Under the pieces are notes generated by a model. It ran no database searches. It had not been told where the DNA came from and saw nothing but the letters and a program-made list of their open reading frames with translations. The translations under genes were made by a program, and so were the position numbers. This document shows, one piece after another, positions 48,380 to 60,650 of a stretch of DNA of 64,000 bases; position 1 is the first letter of the stretch; the number at the start of each line of letters is the position of its first letter. Origin of the DNA: Heterotrichella gracilis (lineage: Eukaryota > Sar > Xanthophyceae > Tribonematales > Xanthonemataceae); assembly GCA_032358255.1 (NCBI GenBank), contig JAULBX010018858.1, forward strand, positions 19,898 through 83,897, written 5' to 3'.

Positions 48380-50805
48380 TCACCAGCCCCTGCCCCACTC
48401 AAACACTACGTCGCTGCGCAGGATGTACTTCACCCCCCCCTCCACCTCCCTCCCCTCGTGCTCCATGCACTGGTCACCGTGCAAGTGAAGCAGGGCGCAG
48501 CCTGTGCGAGGTGAAACAGCCGCCACCTGGCGCCCACGGGGCCCTGCAGAAGAGGACAGGGGTGTTTAACAAGAGACAATATTATGCGAAATATTCAAGT
48601 GATAAAAAGAAGATGAGCTGCATATTTCTCCCCAAACATGTACATGCTCCCCCCAGTCCCCCACCCACCAGCCGCCAGAAAGTGTGCACTGTTACAGTGG
48701 CAATTACAGCAGCTACCCAGCATCATTTCCCTCCCTCCTCACCATAGAACACCGTCTCCCCCCCTTTGAGCCCCTCTTCCTCCCCCGATAGATACACCAG
48801 TAGGGTGTAGCGGGTGCACTGGCTGGGTCCAAGGGGGACGCTCTCGTCGATGTGGCGCCCAAAGCGCTGGCCCTGGTCGTACCTGTCGTGTTTAGGGTTC
48901 AGTAAGTGTAATGAATTGGCAAGTGATGCTTCGCGTTTGCAGGCAATGGATTCAAAAGGGATGATTGGGAGTGTGCGCCCATTCGCTTGGGAGGGGTGGG
49001 AAAAAGGGCAGTGGGGGATAGCGAGTGCGGCTGGAAGCCCAGGGGCACGCTCTCGTCGATGTTGAGGCCAAAACAATACCAGGGTCATACCTAACCCCTG
49101 ACCCCTAAACCCTAAACCCACGCCCTATACGCGGATTGGCAAACAACGGCCTCCAGAAGCAATAAAATCTTCAGATGCTGCTGTGCATGAGCGCCGCACC
49201 TGTGGCTGTGTATGTGCACATTCAAGACATGCGCTCCCCTGCCTAGATAGGACACAAAGCCCTATAAAAGAATTTCCCCTCCCCATGGCTCACCTGTAAA
49301 AGCGTATGTTAGGGTTGAGCCCCACCGCCCTGCCACTCCCTAGCCCCATCCCCTGAAACACAGCGGCCAAGCCACCACGCACCCACAGCGCAGAGGCCAG
49401 CGCCTGCAAGATGTGGAGGTAGAGGCAGACGGAACAAGCGTAATATAACAATGTCAGGATGATGATCTTAATTTTAATACTGGTTTTCCAACATCTTATT
49501 ACAGGCGTTCTTGCAAGCCGGGTGAATCAAACACCTCCAACAGTCTTGTGAGCCCAAGTTGGCTCCCTGGATTCAACTGTCAAAATATATCTTGTAATAA
49601 TCCTGCAACTACCCTTGCTTAGGAGAGGATAGGTGCCGACCAGCATGTGTCATACCGCCGATGCAACCCAAAAACCCTGACCAAAACCCAAAGGAAACTC
49701 ACCTCATCCTGCACCGCCACTCGAAAGTTGTCCCGATAGGCTTCGCCGTATTTAGGCCCCCTTGACCCCTGGTGGGCAAACCCTAGGGCTTCTGCTGCTG
49801 CAACAAACGCGCGCGCCTCAGGCTGAGTCAGCACACCAGGCACCTGCGGCCAAGAGGGGAGTTACACCAACACAGAAGCAATAGGTGACTATAATTGCAA
49901 TAAACGCAATAAGTTATTGTCAGCAATACCTAATATAATCAGAATCTCATTGGAGGAGATTGTCACCCAGCACAGGGAGTGGGCACACAAGGAGAATGCC
50001 ATACAACAGGGCATGCTCAAAAGACGCAAGTGCAGCAGAACGCATGTGGCCCATCACGCACGCATGGCACATGCCCCACCGAATGTGCCTCCATACATCG
50101 GTTCCTTGGCAACGTGTAATCCAGCATTCCGCCAGATGAATGCTCATGAAACGCAGGGCAGCCCAAGTACATGCTTTGCACCCACCATGAATGGCGCAAA
50201 TCAGATTTAGATCTAATTTGCAATTAGCTTAATTCTGGACATGATAGCACTCCACCTTCTTGCCTCCAGCAGTCGCTACACAAGTAACATCCGAGGACCT
50301 GTGGTACCAGGGAATTGACTACCCTAAGCTAGGGTTTAGGGTCTGCTCACCTCGAACAGTTGGTTCCCCTGGAGCTGGACTGCCGCCAGGCCCTTCTTGG
50401 GTGAGATTTGAGGCAGGGAGGGGGCTGCACAGCAGACATTGAAGCCATTCACATGCTCCATGGGGGTGTATGTGCACATATATATAGCCCGTGGGCGAAA
50501 TATGTACTCTATATTGAGTATCACGTGCGTGCACAGGCACGGTGCATTGTGTGTGCACATGCATGGTGCCGCTCCGCTTCAGCTGCGCTGTGGGCGCTCC
50601 CTCCGTATTGGGTGGGTGCATTTGCATGGCACTGGTGGGTGCAGCTGCAGGGTTCAGTGTTGTCCATGGCCGGATCTACTGGGTGTAGATGCATGGCGCC
50701 AGTAGTTTCTGACTCAGAACCCGAAGTCCCACCTGCGCCTTGCCGCTGTTGCGGCCCTGCGGGCGCCGCCTGCTGGGTGGGCGCTGTGCGGTTCTTGGGC
50801 GCCAT
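48380..50805 (-). CDS. 2-oxoglutarate / Fe(II)-dependent oxygenase (prolyl-hydroxylase-like)
   Basis: Dioxygenase that uses 2-oxoglutarate, O2 and Fe(II); its substrate is unknown. Exons (minus strand): 50805-50733, 50424-50351, 49843-49703, 49403-49294, 48882-48743, 48543-48380 (stop TGA). All phases close, giving 233 residues. The N-terminus is short and basic/Gln-rich (MAPKNRTAPTQQAAP). QLFEVPGVLTQPEARAFVAA starts the core. YRDNFRVAVQDEALASALW and LNPNIRFYRYDQGQRFGRHI follow. The Fe ligands are His143-x-Asp145 in HIDESVP and probably His208 in MEHEG; Arg222 in KYILRSD should bind the 2-oxoglutarate carboxylate. YTLLVYLSGEEEGLKGGETV is the typical strand between the ligands. No signal peptide is visible, so it is probably cytosolic or nuclear. 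A copy of the start of the fifth exon sits in the preceding intron. Confidence 0.92.
49027..49115 (-). repeat. Copy of an exon start plus telomere-like tract in the oxygenase gene
   Basis: GGGGCACGCTCTCGTCGATG and, further on, CAGGGTCATACCT match the start of the exon at 48882 (GGGGGACGCTCTCGTCGATG, CTGGTCGTACCT), offset by about 208 bp. The acceptor side of the copy runs straight into CCCTAAACCCTAAACCC. The copied Fe-ligand codons are partly lost. Confidence 0.8.
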
Positions 50806-52754
50806 GGCGTGGGGTGGGGCGCACCTGCTGGCGGCACCGGTGGGGCGGTGGGGGATCCCGCACAGCCCGTGCCTGGGCAGCGCCACTGGTGGGGGGTGGG
50901 GGGTGGGAGGTGGGAGAGGGTCAGCGACGGCGGCAGTCAAGGGGAAGGGGGTGGAGGGAGAAATTATGCAGGTGCGCCCTTTTAGAGAGGTAGACGTTGC
51001 TGGTTTGTGTAGTGGCATGCGCTCTATTGCCATGTGTTTTGGAATTGCATGCCATGGGGGCCGTGGTGGGTGTTTACCTCCTGCACCTCCAGGTTCAACC
51101 TGGCACAGGCAAGGCAACAGACCACTGCACCTTTTTGCACTGCGCACCTGTATTGGTCACGGGGGCTGTGGACACAGCTAGACTGCCGCCCTAGCAAGGG
51201 TCTTCCCAGTGCGATGACTTGCTCCTGTCCGTCTAGAGGCGACGATACTGCACCAGCGGTGCCAGACTGTGTTTGTTCAAGCTAAGTACTTGAACTATTG
51301 CGTGGTGCTACTGTGGCAAAGCGCCGGGCTGTCCCTAGGCCTGGGGAGGAATGTTGGGAAAAGGGGCAAACAAGGTAGGTGGAAAGACGCCTAGGTATTC
51401 CTTCGAGTCGCCGTGTATAAGGTAGGCCACGTGCTGTGGACGGTGGGCGCAGGAGGTCAAGGTGGCTATGGCGCACATGCATGCATATGCAAGGACCAAC
51501 AGCTACTTTTTCACAGTACAGGGATAGCAAAGGGCGTGGCTTTAGCGACTGTACACAAAGAGTCCCAAAGTGCTGTCTTTGCAGCTGTTGACAGCCATCT
51601 ACCCAACCTTATTTTTGTTTCCGGGGAAAATGTATTATTTTTCAGCATTTTATCCCAGATTTTATCTATTAAATATAGGCAGTTGTTATCGATAGAGTCT
51701 GATCAGGTCTGAGATTTGCCAACCTCGACCAATAATGAAACAAGCAGGAAAAACGGCCAGTACACCAGCAAGCTAGATATACACACTGTTATGTCTCTGC
51801 CATTATGCATTCTGTATTGAGAGTAGGCATTCTGTAGTAGCACCGCAACGCTCAACCATGCCCAGATTACCTCAGTTTCAGTCCAAGCTTGTGCCTGGCT
51901 TGCACAAGGATGCAATAGCTCTTCTTGTTGTGGAAGGCTAAAAGGCAGAGACCGTATACGTAGACAACAATTTCAGGGTTTGATCCAGTGCGTTGACGCT
52001 GGCAAGGTCCTTCCACATCTACGTGCCCCTTCAACATCCCCTTCCACATCCACGCATAGGGCACTGTTATACCACATGTGAAATTACCAAGCACCTCATT
52101 AAACAAGTGGTTGCACCTGAGGGCCTGCAATGCATCTCCTGATTCCTGGGTTGGCCATGCCATGGCCGTCAGCAAACAACTTGTAAGTTACCCATGGATT
52201 GTATGGACCTAAAGCTTGTGCTTCATGTAAGCATTAAATAGCATGAGGTGCACTGTGCTATCTAGAGCATGAAATGCAGTGTACTACCTGAACTTCATGC
52301 TCAAGTGTGTGTTCAGATTTTGCCTAGCGCATGCTGACTAAAGGTTTGGAGCCCTGAAGTATGCCATCGGCTGGCGCCATTGATGCAAACAAATCTTGAT
52401 TTAGGAGTCAATGAAGTGCAACGTGGAATTAGGGGGTAGAAGTGTAAGCCCAAAGGCTTGTACCAAGGCACCACCCAGCGTTGGCGTCATTATGAAATTT
52501 CATGATCCTTGGTTGCTGCGACTTGATGTAAGAATTGATTCTGGTTCAAGAGCTGCATGCGCTAAGAATGCCCTCCTGGAAAGGGAAGTGCACATGGGTC
52601 ATTTAATGCCCTAGGCAAGGGTGTGTGGTCCACCAAGGGAGGGATTATACGAATAAGTTATTTGTAGATGGGCCCAAAGTACAAGTACTAGTACTAGATT
52701 TTGTGGCGGCTGCATGTCGGAGGTACATAAAGGTGCCAACTGCAGATGCGCTCA
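50806..52754. other. Intergenic, no gene recognised
   Basis: Promoter side of the oxygenase gene. A plus-strand frame of about 257 codons at 50408-51181 is antisense to the oxygenase first exon and is not treated as a gene. The rest shows no coding signature. Confidence 0.45.
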
Positions 52755-52871
52755 GGATAAGATAGCTCTAGTACAGAGCAGCACTCTGGCATGTACACGA
52801 GAGTGCCACCTCTAGGTCGGACCTATAAATGGCACTGTCGTGTACACTCTGCACTAGAAACAACCTTATCC
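52755..52871. mobile_element. Foldback element of about 117 bp
   Basis: Outer arms GGATAAG... / ...CTTATCC and inner matches CTCTAGTACAGAG / CTCTGCACTAGA and GTACACGAGAGTGCCA / TGGCACTGTCGTGTAC make an imperfect hairpin over nearly the whole length. Confidence 0.7.
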
Positions 52872-53039
52872 GGGCTGGTTCTGCAACGTTGGGCAATAGC
52901 GTGAGAGGAGTGGGTGGTCTCTCCAAGGACAACGTAGCATGGACCACCTAGGTCCAGGACGAACTGCTAAGGTACTCTAGGTTGGAAACATCCAGATTTT
53001 CAGCGCCTTGCACTGCACCTGTGCTGTTAATCTATTCAG

Positions 53040-53151
53040 AGCAGACTTGGTCAATCAGCTAGGACTATGGGCCGCCCACTGGCAGTGGTCTGGCCGGGCC
53101 AGCGAAGTCCTTTAGGTGGCCCAAGGGCTTCGCTGATAGACCAAGTCTGCT
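53040..53151. mobile_element. Foldback element of about 112 bp
   Basis: Inverted arms of 20 bp with one mismatch: AGCAGACTTGGTCAATCAGC and GCTGATAGACCAAGTCTGCT. An inner pair, CAGCGAAGTCC / GGGCTTCGCTG, lies just inside the right arm. GATAGACCAAG is repeated again near 53190. Confidence 0.75.
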
Positions 53152-54037
53152 GTGGTAGACCAACAGCACAGGTCTTATTACCTGCCTTTGATAGACCAAG
53201 GTACGTGGCTAATATACTCCGTGTTGCTTTTAGCGCTGCGTACCAGTGCAATAGCTGCTCAAGCTCATGAGGCCCTTTTTCAGCCCTCGTTCCAGTTTAG
53301 GCGTAAGGTCGCAGACGCCGCCCATGAGACTGCGCCCTCTGAGACAATTTTGCCAAACTGCATTTGCATATCACCAGCATCGTCAACTTGAAAAGCCACT
53401 GTGATATCCCATGAAGTGCTGCCACAAGCGCCCTCCCACCCAGGCCACCTAGAGCCCTCTCCCTCACCCTCACTTCCTGGACCAGCGACCACTGCCAGTG
53501 ACATCAGGTGAGGAGATTGCAGTCTAGGCAAGAATATGTGGTCACTAGGATGCATGGTCATGCAATTGACTGAATTATGATGGCAGGTGGTTGCACAGCC
53601 CATGCGCATGGATGTCATGTTAATTTCTGCCAATCCCAGTGGCAGCACTGTGTGTTTAGATGTTGCAGTTACGGTACAAGTGTCAACAAGCAACTGCTTG
53701 GGTTTCATTTTGTCCAATGGAGCACCAGGTGCTACTTGCACGCTTCCTAAGGCGTAGGCACGCTTACGAAGGCTTCACTGCCACATGCACTACAGGCATC
53801 AATGCTGTGCAGCATAGGTAAAGACCTGCCCCCTGCTGCAATGGTCACCAATGCCCTGACTCGTGTTCCATGGCCATGCCATGCCATACTCAATTTGCAA
53901 TGCTGTCATAGTGTGGTGCCTCAATATGTCAGTCCATGCTGCGTCCTCGCAAGCCTTGTTAGTTTGGTGTTTGTTGACGATGCTGGCAACTTCGTTGAGA
54001 ATCAATATTCTTTCACAATTGTTTCTGGTTGATAAAG
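53152..54037. other. No gene recognised
   Basis: Reading frames up to about 150 codons occur on the minus strand, with no family signature and low coding likelihood. Confidence 0.4.
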
Positions 54038-54149
54038 CTAGAGAATGGGTGTGACGGTTTCTTTGATGTTCTAGCAAATTTGCCAGCCACCTGTTGCATG
54101 CAAAATTTGCTAGGACATCAGAATGACATCTGTCACACCAGTTCTCTAG
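54038..54149. mobile_element. Foldback element of about 112 bp
   Basis: Arms begin CTAGAGAATGGGTGTGAC and end GTCACACCAGTTCTCTAG. An inner pair, TGATGTTCTAGCAAATTTG / CAAAATTTGCTAGGACATCA, continues the hairpin. Confidence 0.8.
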
Positions 54150-54399
54150 CATCATCTACCAATTATAATTGTGAATGTCACACATCTTAATGGGTCATCC
54201 AGTATTGACAAGAAATACCAACAACCCTTCATCACATCAACAAGGGCGCTGCATGTAGACTCACACACAGGAGCAGGTATTGAAGGCTTAGTATTTTTTT
54301 CTTTGCTCTGACTGAGGAGGCCTTCTCACAACAGTGTGCATTTGGCCTTTGGCCTGTTGCACTGTTGCAGTGCTGGTACTGCAGGGGTGAGAAGTGTCT

Positions 54400-55010
54400 G
54401 CAACTGACATGACTGTGCCCCATGCATGCGCGCAGAGAGCTCTGGCATGCCCATGTGTGCAGCTGCGGCTCAAGGTGAGGAAGGTGCGCACGCCACCCAC
54501 TGACACCACACTGTTTCATGCACAGGGCCTCTGCACTGCCTGCATGTGCGGCAGTGGCGCACCATGCGCAAGGTGCGCACGCAAGCCATTGGCATCACGC
54601 CACTCAATCTACATTGTTTGGTCAACAGGGGGGCTCTGGCACACCTGCAGGTGTGGCGGCAGTGACGCCACATTTGTCGAGGTATTCATGCCTGCCTGCC
54701 GCTGAACACCACTGCTCAACAAACTGGTCCTCCCTGCTATTGTGCACGGTGCAGCTGCCAGGCAAGATGGACAAGGTCCTGCTTGACGCTGAAATCACAT
54801 TGCTGACACCGTGATGTATCTTGCGCAGTGAGATGTGCATGCCGCTGCCATTTGGGTGGGGCAAAAGTTGTGCGCAGCATGAGAAGTGCGCATGCCTGCC
54901 CGCCGCTGACACCGCGCTGTTCCTCGCGCAGTGAGGCATTGCCACGCGTGCAGCTGTGGACCAGCATGGGCAAGGTGGGCATGCCTGCCTAGAAATTCAA
55001 CCACAGTGCT
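54400..55010. repeat. Diverged tandem repeat region
   Basis: Phrases such as AAGGTGCGCACGC, CACTGACACCACACTGTTTC / CGCTGACACCGCGCTGTTCC, CATGCCTGCCTGCC and GCGCAGTGAG recur several times at irregular spacings of roughly 90-130 bp. The units are too diverged to define a consensus by eye. Confidence 0.5.
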
Positions 55011-58000
55011 GACATGGATTCGACATTGTTCCATGCGAGGTGAGCTGATTGTCGGCCAGCGAACTAAACCGTAAATCCTAAAACATTTCTGGTCCTTCCA
55101 CAAGATAGTAACCTTGGCATTCCTCACAATATTGCTTTGCCTGATCGCAGTCTCACTGATTTGCCCAGGGCCAGAACCTGATTGCAGTTTCACTAATTAG
55201 TTCAGGGTCCAGGGCCAGAGCTGTTCTGAGGATACGGAGCAGCGCAAACAACTTCACAGTCTACACATAAATGAATATATATTTCTATTGTGTGTGTGTA
55301 GATTGGAAAGTCGTAGGAGCTGCTCCGTTTCCTCACAATCGTTTTGGCCCTGGACGCACACTTTGGCATTGGACAGCGCTAACCAGGGGTGCTGCACCTA
55401 GATGGCTGCCGGTTGAGCTACGGGGTAAGGATATCCTGGTTGCTCACCTTCTGCACATGAAAGTGGTGATCACTTTGAGGTGCTGAAAGCGGGCGACGAG
55501 GAAAACTTACCCCTTAGCTCAATCTGCAGCCATGGCATGGATGTGACTACACAGGCGTGGTCTATAACTCGCCTTTGCTCTTGATAAGGTGGCGTCCTGC
55601 AGAGTACAGCGGTAGGAGCACTGCCTGGTCTGCTGGGCTGATTGACTTGGCACGAGTTGTGGAGGTTCTTAGCTGACAAGGCTATAGTCTGTGGAAGTGC
55701 CACTCCTAGCCCTGGCCATTTCCACTGCTGAAGCCCGTTCTGCAGGGGTATCAGCCACATTGTTGACTGTAGATTGGGGTGACATTCAACATTGTTGCTG
55801 TCGTCCCTGCAAATTGAGCTTCAGCAACAAACATGGCCAGGGTTAGCAGTGGCACTTTCACAAAAACAGCCTTGTCAAGTGCTCCACTTTTTGCTAGGGG
55901 TTCAGTGCCCTGTTCTGCGGCTTTTGGGTGGCACCACTGCGTAACTCCTGGAACTGCATTCCTGTCGCAAGCTGTGTTTCTGGAACACAGCAAGCTGTCT
56001 CCCCCTTTCTTCTAGCACTATTACGTTTCTGTTCTTGGCTGTAAGGTTTGGTACCGCTGTCCTGTCTGTCACTTGATGCCTGTTGTCCTGGCTTTTGTAT
56101 GCCGCAGGTGAGCTGCAGGCGCTTTTGCTGCCGCAAGGAGCATGTGGTGGAATGACGAAGATGGCGCCATTGTCCTGCAAGGCTTCTTCCTCACGCGCTA
56201 GCTGCCGAAGAGTCCCAGCCACGTCATCTGGTTGGTCCCTGGGAGCTGGATGGCCATGTTGGGGATTTGCTGCGGATACCAGCGGCCCATCGAACGTGCA
56301 GGTGCTGTAGTACTGATTGCTTGAAAAGTGTCAGGCGAATCAGGCGATACACTGTGCGCTAAGTGCTCCACCGCCTTAATATATCTCTAGGTCATCTGTT
56401 TGTGCACCTGGAGGTGCAATTCACTGGAAGCTTAGTTACTTCCTAGTTTGTTTACACTCAATGGGTAGATGATTTAATAATTTGCGCACCCGCAGGCGCT
56501 GTGCCATGGCCCATGCGACATCCTCTGGGGCATGCATAGCGATGCACACGGCATGCAGCAGCAGCTTTGGGACGTATCACATGGCTGCTGTGGAACCAGC
56601 ACCCAGGGCTCCTGGAGGGCTAGTGACCCTGCTCAAGGCACCTGCAGAGCCTGCGTGGGGTTACGAGGTCTGCAGGAGCACCGCCTGTCAGTTCTGCAGC
56701 ATACATGCGGTACCCTTCTGAAGCTGCGATGTGCATAAACTGATGCGCACACCACTGGGTGCAGCTCCTCCAGATGCTCGTCCTTCTGGCGCATTGCCAG
56801 AGATCCGCTGTCTCTCATGAGCAGAGCCCTGGTTAGGGTTTAGGTTTCCTGACCGCTCAGCGCCCTGCTCATCTGGTACAGCATATCTCTGGTAATGCGC
56901 CAGAGGAGCGATCACTGAGCTGCTGTGGCTGACCCAGCGGTGACCCTCCGTTGTGGTGCATGCCCAGCCGTTGGGGCTTTTTGCAAGGGCTGGGCCAGTT
57001 TTGCTTGATGCATTTGTTATCAGGTTTGCAACGTTGAGGACAGTTTTCTCCTATAAGTTTCCACTCAGGCCTGAGTCAGGCAGAACCTTCGTGGGAGCTT
57101 ATGAGGCAGTCGACACTGTACTCATAGGTGCTGATCTGTTGATAATGCAGCAGGTGAAGCAGGCAGCCAGCAGCATACTTCCTGCCCAACCCTAAAGTCT
57201 TAACCCTACAGCGTAACCCCCTGAAATGAAGTCACTCAAGCAGCCTGACAAAGACATCTTGATTGAGACTAGCGGACCATCGAGAATTGTGCCAGGAAAA
57301 CATGACCACTCGTTTCAAGAGGTGAGCATTCACGCATATGAAAGCATGACTGCCTGCACTGTGCCATGTGATGTCCCACATTATTTTAGCCCTTGGCACT
57401 TCTTGATAATAATGTATATTATTTTGGTGCCAGCAGTGGTAGATTTTTAGTAGTGGCAGGCATGCCCACCGTACTCATGTTGCACCACAGCTGCACACAC
57501 TGGCCAATGAGGTGAGCGTGTGGGTGCAGCTGTGGTACAAGGTGGGCAACGTAAGCATCCAGCAATGGCTGTTCATGTTCTACACATTGTTGCCCCTGGC
57601 ATTGCACATGTCTCATATCCATGGCCACCCCCCACCTGTGACAGGGGTGTTGTGGGGCCCTGTTTTCTCACTGCATGCCTCCTCTGTGCTACTATTCTGC
57701 TCTTCCCTTGGCTCTTCCTCGCAAATTTGCCCCAAGGGGAAGGCAGCAACGGGCAAGCCAGGGCAGCAACGGGCAGTTTAGGGTTTTAAATCATCAACCC
57801 TAAAATCTTCCTCTCGTCCCTGGGCCCTGCCTGGCTAGCCCGTCGCTGCCTCCTCCTCCTCCTTAGGGCAAAGTTTAACCCTACACTCGTCCTCTGGTCC
57901 CTTGCCTCCTTCCTGGCTTGCCCTCGGTGCCTCTTCCTGTGGGAAGCCACTTGCACATGTTAACATGTCCTGGGATAGCAGTTGCCTGTATGTTGATGTG

Positions 58001-58680
58001 TGACCCATCGAAAACAAGGCAGCTGCTGTCTGGGACTGTCCATCACGTGCGCATGGGTTGCCTCAGGAAGGAGGCAGCAAAGGGGTTAGCCAGGTAGGCA
58101 ACAGAGACCGAGGGGAAGAGCAAAGGAAATTTTAGACTCCCTGTGGGCCATCTACGCCACAAGGATGAATGCTTTGTCCAGGATTCATTCGTATTAATTT
58201 TAAATGAAAAACAAAGGGGACAGATACCTTTTTTATATATATTTTAGAGCCCAAACGCTTTACTTATATTTTAGCGACTAGTAAAATATTATTACTACAA
58301 TATTCAAATTTTTACAAAAACAAATTGAAGACCTACTGCTTTCGCTATTTTTTTAGCGATTGGTGTTTAGGGGTTTTGGTCACCACAGGCTGTGCCGTCA
58401 GGAAGGGGTTTCCTTGTACGCCATAGAAGACACCTTGCCTGGCCATGCATCTTGAGCTCAAGATCGACCCATCCCCATGGCCGTGCCAGCTTGCGTGCCA
58501 CTGCCACCTGAATGCATGCCCAGACACATGACGTGGCCACTCCTTGCTAGGAACCATGCCTGTGGCACTGTATGAACCCTAGGCGGGTGGGTGTGCAACA
58601 GTGTCTGCCTTGTAGCACCTCCTACCCCACTCGCCTTCGGGGATGATGTTATTGGAGGCTCAGCCTCATAAGACCACTCT
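55011..58680. other. No gene recognised
   Basis: Several short open frames occur on both strands, none with a recognisable domain or a consistent exon series. About 58190-58340 is strongly AT-rich with TTTTAGCGA-type words. It is probably decayed repetitive DNA. Confidence 0.4.
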
Positions 58681-58850
58681 GGACCTTTTCACTGAGAGCT
58701 CCATGAATGCTTCCTAAATAACTCTCACGGGGCTCTCTCTCTGGCTGCACCCAAAGTTTGAATCAAATAATGGCACGATTGGGGCGCAGCCAGGGGGAGC
58801 CCCATGACCGGTGTTCAGGAAGCATTTATGGACCTCTCACTGAAAAGACC
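58681..58850. mobile_element. Foldback element of about 170 bp
   Basis: Inverted arms of about 34 bp (GGACCTTTTCACTGAGAG ... ATGAATGCTTCCT and AGGAAGCATTTATGG ... CTCTCACTGAAAAGACC). An inner pair, GGGGCTC / GAGCCCC and GGCTGC / GCAGCC, extends the hairpin. Confidence 0.8.
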
Positions 58851-60480
58851 CTGAGTCAAGCGCCACCCACAGCATCCGAATGGTCAGTGAGGTGGGCGCG
58901 GGCATGAGACAGAAACTGACTCGGTGTCCATCGTTGCTGGAGGGGCGTCATGCGCAGCTGGAAGATTTTATGGCTTCATGGGGTCAAGGAGGACGAGCGC
59001 AAGGTATGGGTCTTGCTTCTCTACCTGAGGTAGGAAAAACGTGCCTTGTTATAGATGTTGTTAACCACCATTTCCCCTGGCATTTGAAATTACAAAACTA
59101 CTATTTGTAATTTTTACATTGCGTTCTTGTGAAGAATTTGTATTCTTATTATGATTGCTGAGCATCATAATGGCTCCTGTACACTTTCCCTGCAAGTTAA
59201 AATTGGAAATTTTGAAGTGAAAGTGTTCAAGGGATTGCATTTGAAAGCGTCTCGTAAATTAGTGCTGGTACGTCAAGCCTCAACAGGAAGGCAAATTCTG
59301 CTGAACACACGTTTTGGGATTATTTATTATGGTGCTCAGTTTACACTCCGCAGTGAGCCAGAGGGATCTGGCCACTGCTGAGCAGCAAGCAAGGGGGATA
59401 CTTAGAGGCGCAGCAGGGCAGGACAGGTGAGGCAGCGGCAGCCTCTTCATGGGCACAAAATAGCGTAGGGTTTAGGGTGTACGGGCTTTGGTAGGGCGTG
59501 GCAACCTGCTCCATGGGACAGATGGGATTTGGGTTTAGGGTTTTGCGTTGGGGCAGCCGCTGCCTGAGCCACGGGTGCAAATGGGAGTAGGGCCTGCCTT
59601 GCGGCTTTTTGGGTTGTTTGATGTGTTGCAAGGCGGTGCTGCCCCATTTCTTGCGATACCGTCAATCCGCCAAAGCATGCAAGGCAGCTGCTACTCCAGT
59701 TTGCGCCTATGGAACAGCTGTCACTGGGCCGTCAACGCTCCACACATGTATTGAGGCAGGGGCAATGCTGCCAGCACCCACAGCTTCCCTCGAGGTGTTG
59801 GCTCTGGCCGATAACAAACCATGATGCCACTTGCCGCCGTCCTGCACAACACAAGGTAATGCCATGCCTGTCAGGCAAAGTGTTCAAAGCTCACTTGAAG
59901 AGACAAATTAAGTGGAATATATGAATAAAATAAGGTAAATAACTAGGCAGAAGAGAGAAACAGTGGCAGTGAGCCTGGTGATGCTGAGTACCCTGAATGC
60001 CTGTCATTACCTGGCTCAGTGCAGGGCTGAGGAGCTGCGCGGCAAGGAGCGCCAGCACAGGTCCAAGCTGTTCAACATGGGTCGAGTCCCATCCCTGGGG
60101 TGCACCTTGTGTGGGGGCTGCTGAGCACAGGGCGCTGGCACAAGAAAAGGTTGGTGCCTGAATTTTTGCATGCATTGCCAAAGACCTGATGATCAATACA
60201 CAACTCATTACCTTGATTTTGGTTGTTTTTGTTTTGTTGTACTATTGCCACTGCAAAGCCGGACTTGGTACTCGTGGGTTACTCCTCCAAATGTCCTGTG
60301 CAAAGATTGCAAGCAAGCCTGCCTGACCTGGCTTCTCAATCTGGTTGGGCACGGTGCTCAAACATCATGTGTGGTGGCCTGGCATTGACCTTGACCCAAT
60401 AACCCAATGCTCCATTGCAGCTATCTTGTGGCAACAACGCTGCCGAGCACTACAACCAGCAGGGCAGAGGCACATCCATT
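58851..60480. other. No gene recognised
   Basis: A 76-codon frame at 59151-59381 (with FEVKVFKGLHLKASRKLVLV) is the most protein-like stretch, but it matches nothing I know and shows no clear splice partners. Confidence 0.35.
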
Positions 60481-60650
60481 TCAAAACCTTAACCCTAAAC
60501 CCTAAATCCTACACCCTAAACCCTTCCCATGCTGCTGGTGCGGCACCAACAGGGCAGAGCACATCCACCCTAAAACCCTAACCTAAACCCTAAGTCCTAA
60601 ACACTTCCCATGCTGCGGGTGCGGCACCAGCAGGGCAGAGCACATCCCCC
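60455..60650. repeat. Tandem units joined to telomere-like tracts, period about 81 bp
   Basis: CTTCCCATGCTGC.GGTGCGG followed by CACCA.CAGGGCAGAGCACATCC occurs at 60522 and 60603, with a partial unit at 60455. Each is separated by CCCTAAACCCTAAATCC-type sequence. This is the same architecture as the intronic exon-edge copies, but in non-coding DNA. Confidence 0.75.

Noticed and set aside
50408-51181. 257-codon open frame on the plus strand
   Set aside because: It is antisense to the first two exons of the oxygenase gene, whose phase-matched exons and family motifs are far stronger.
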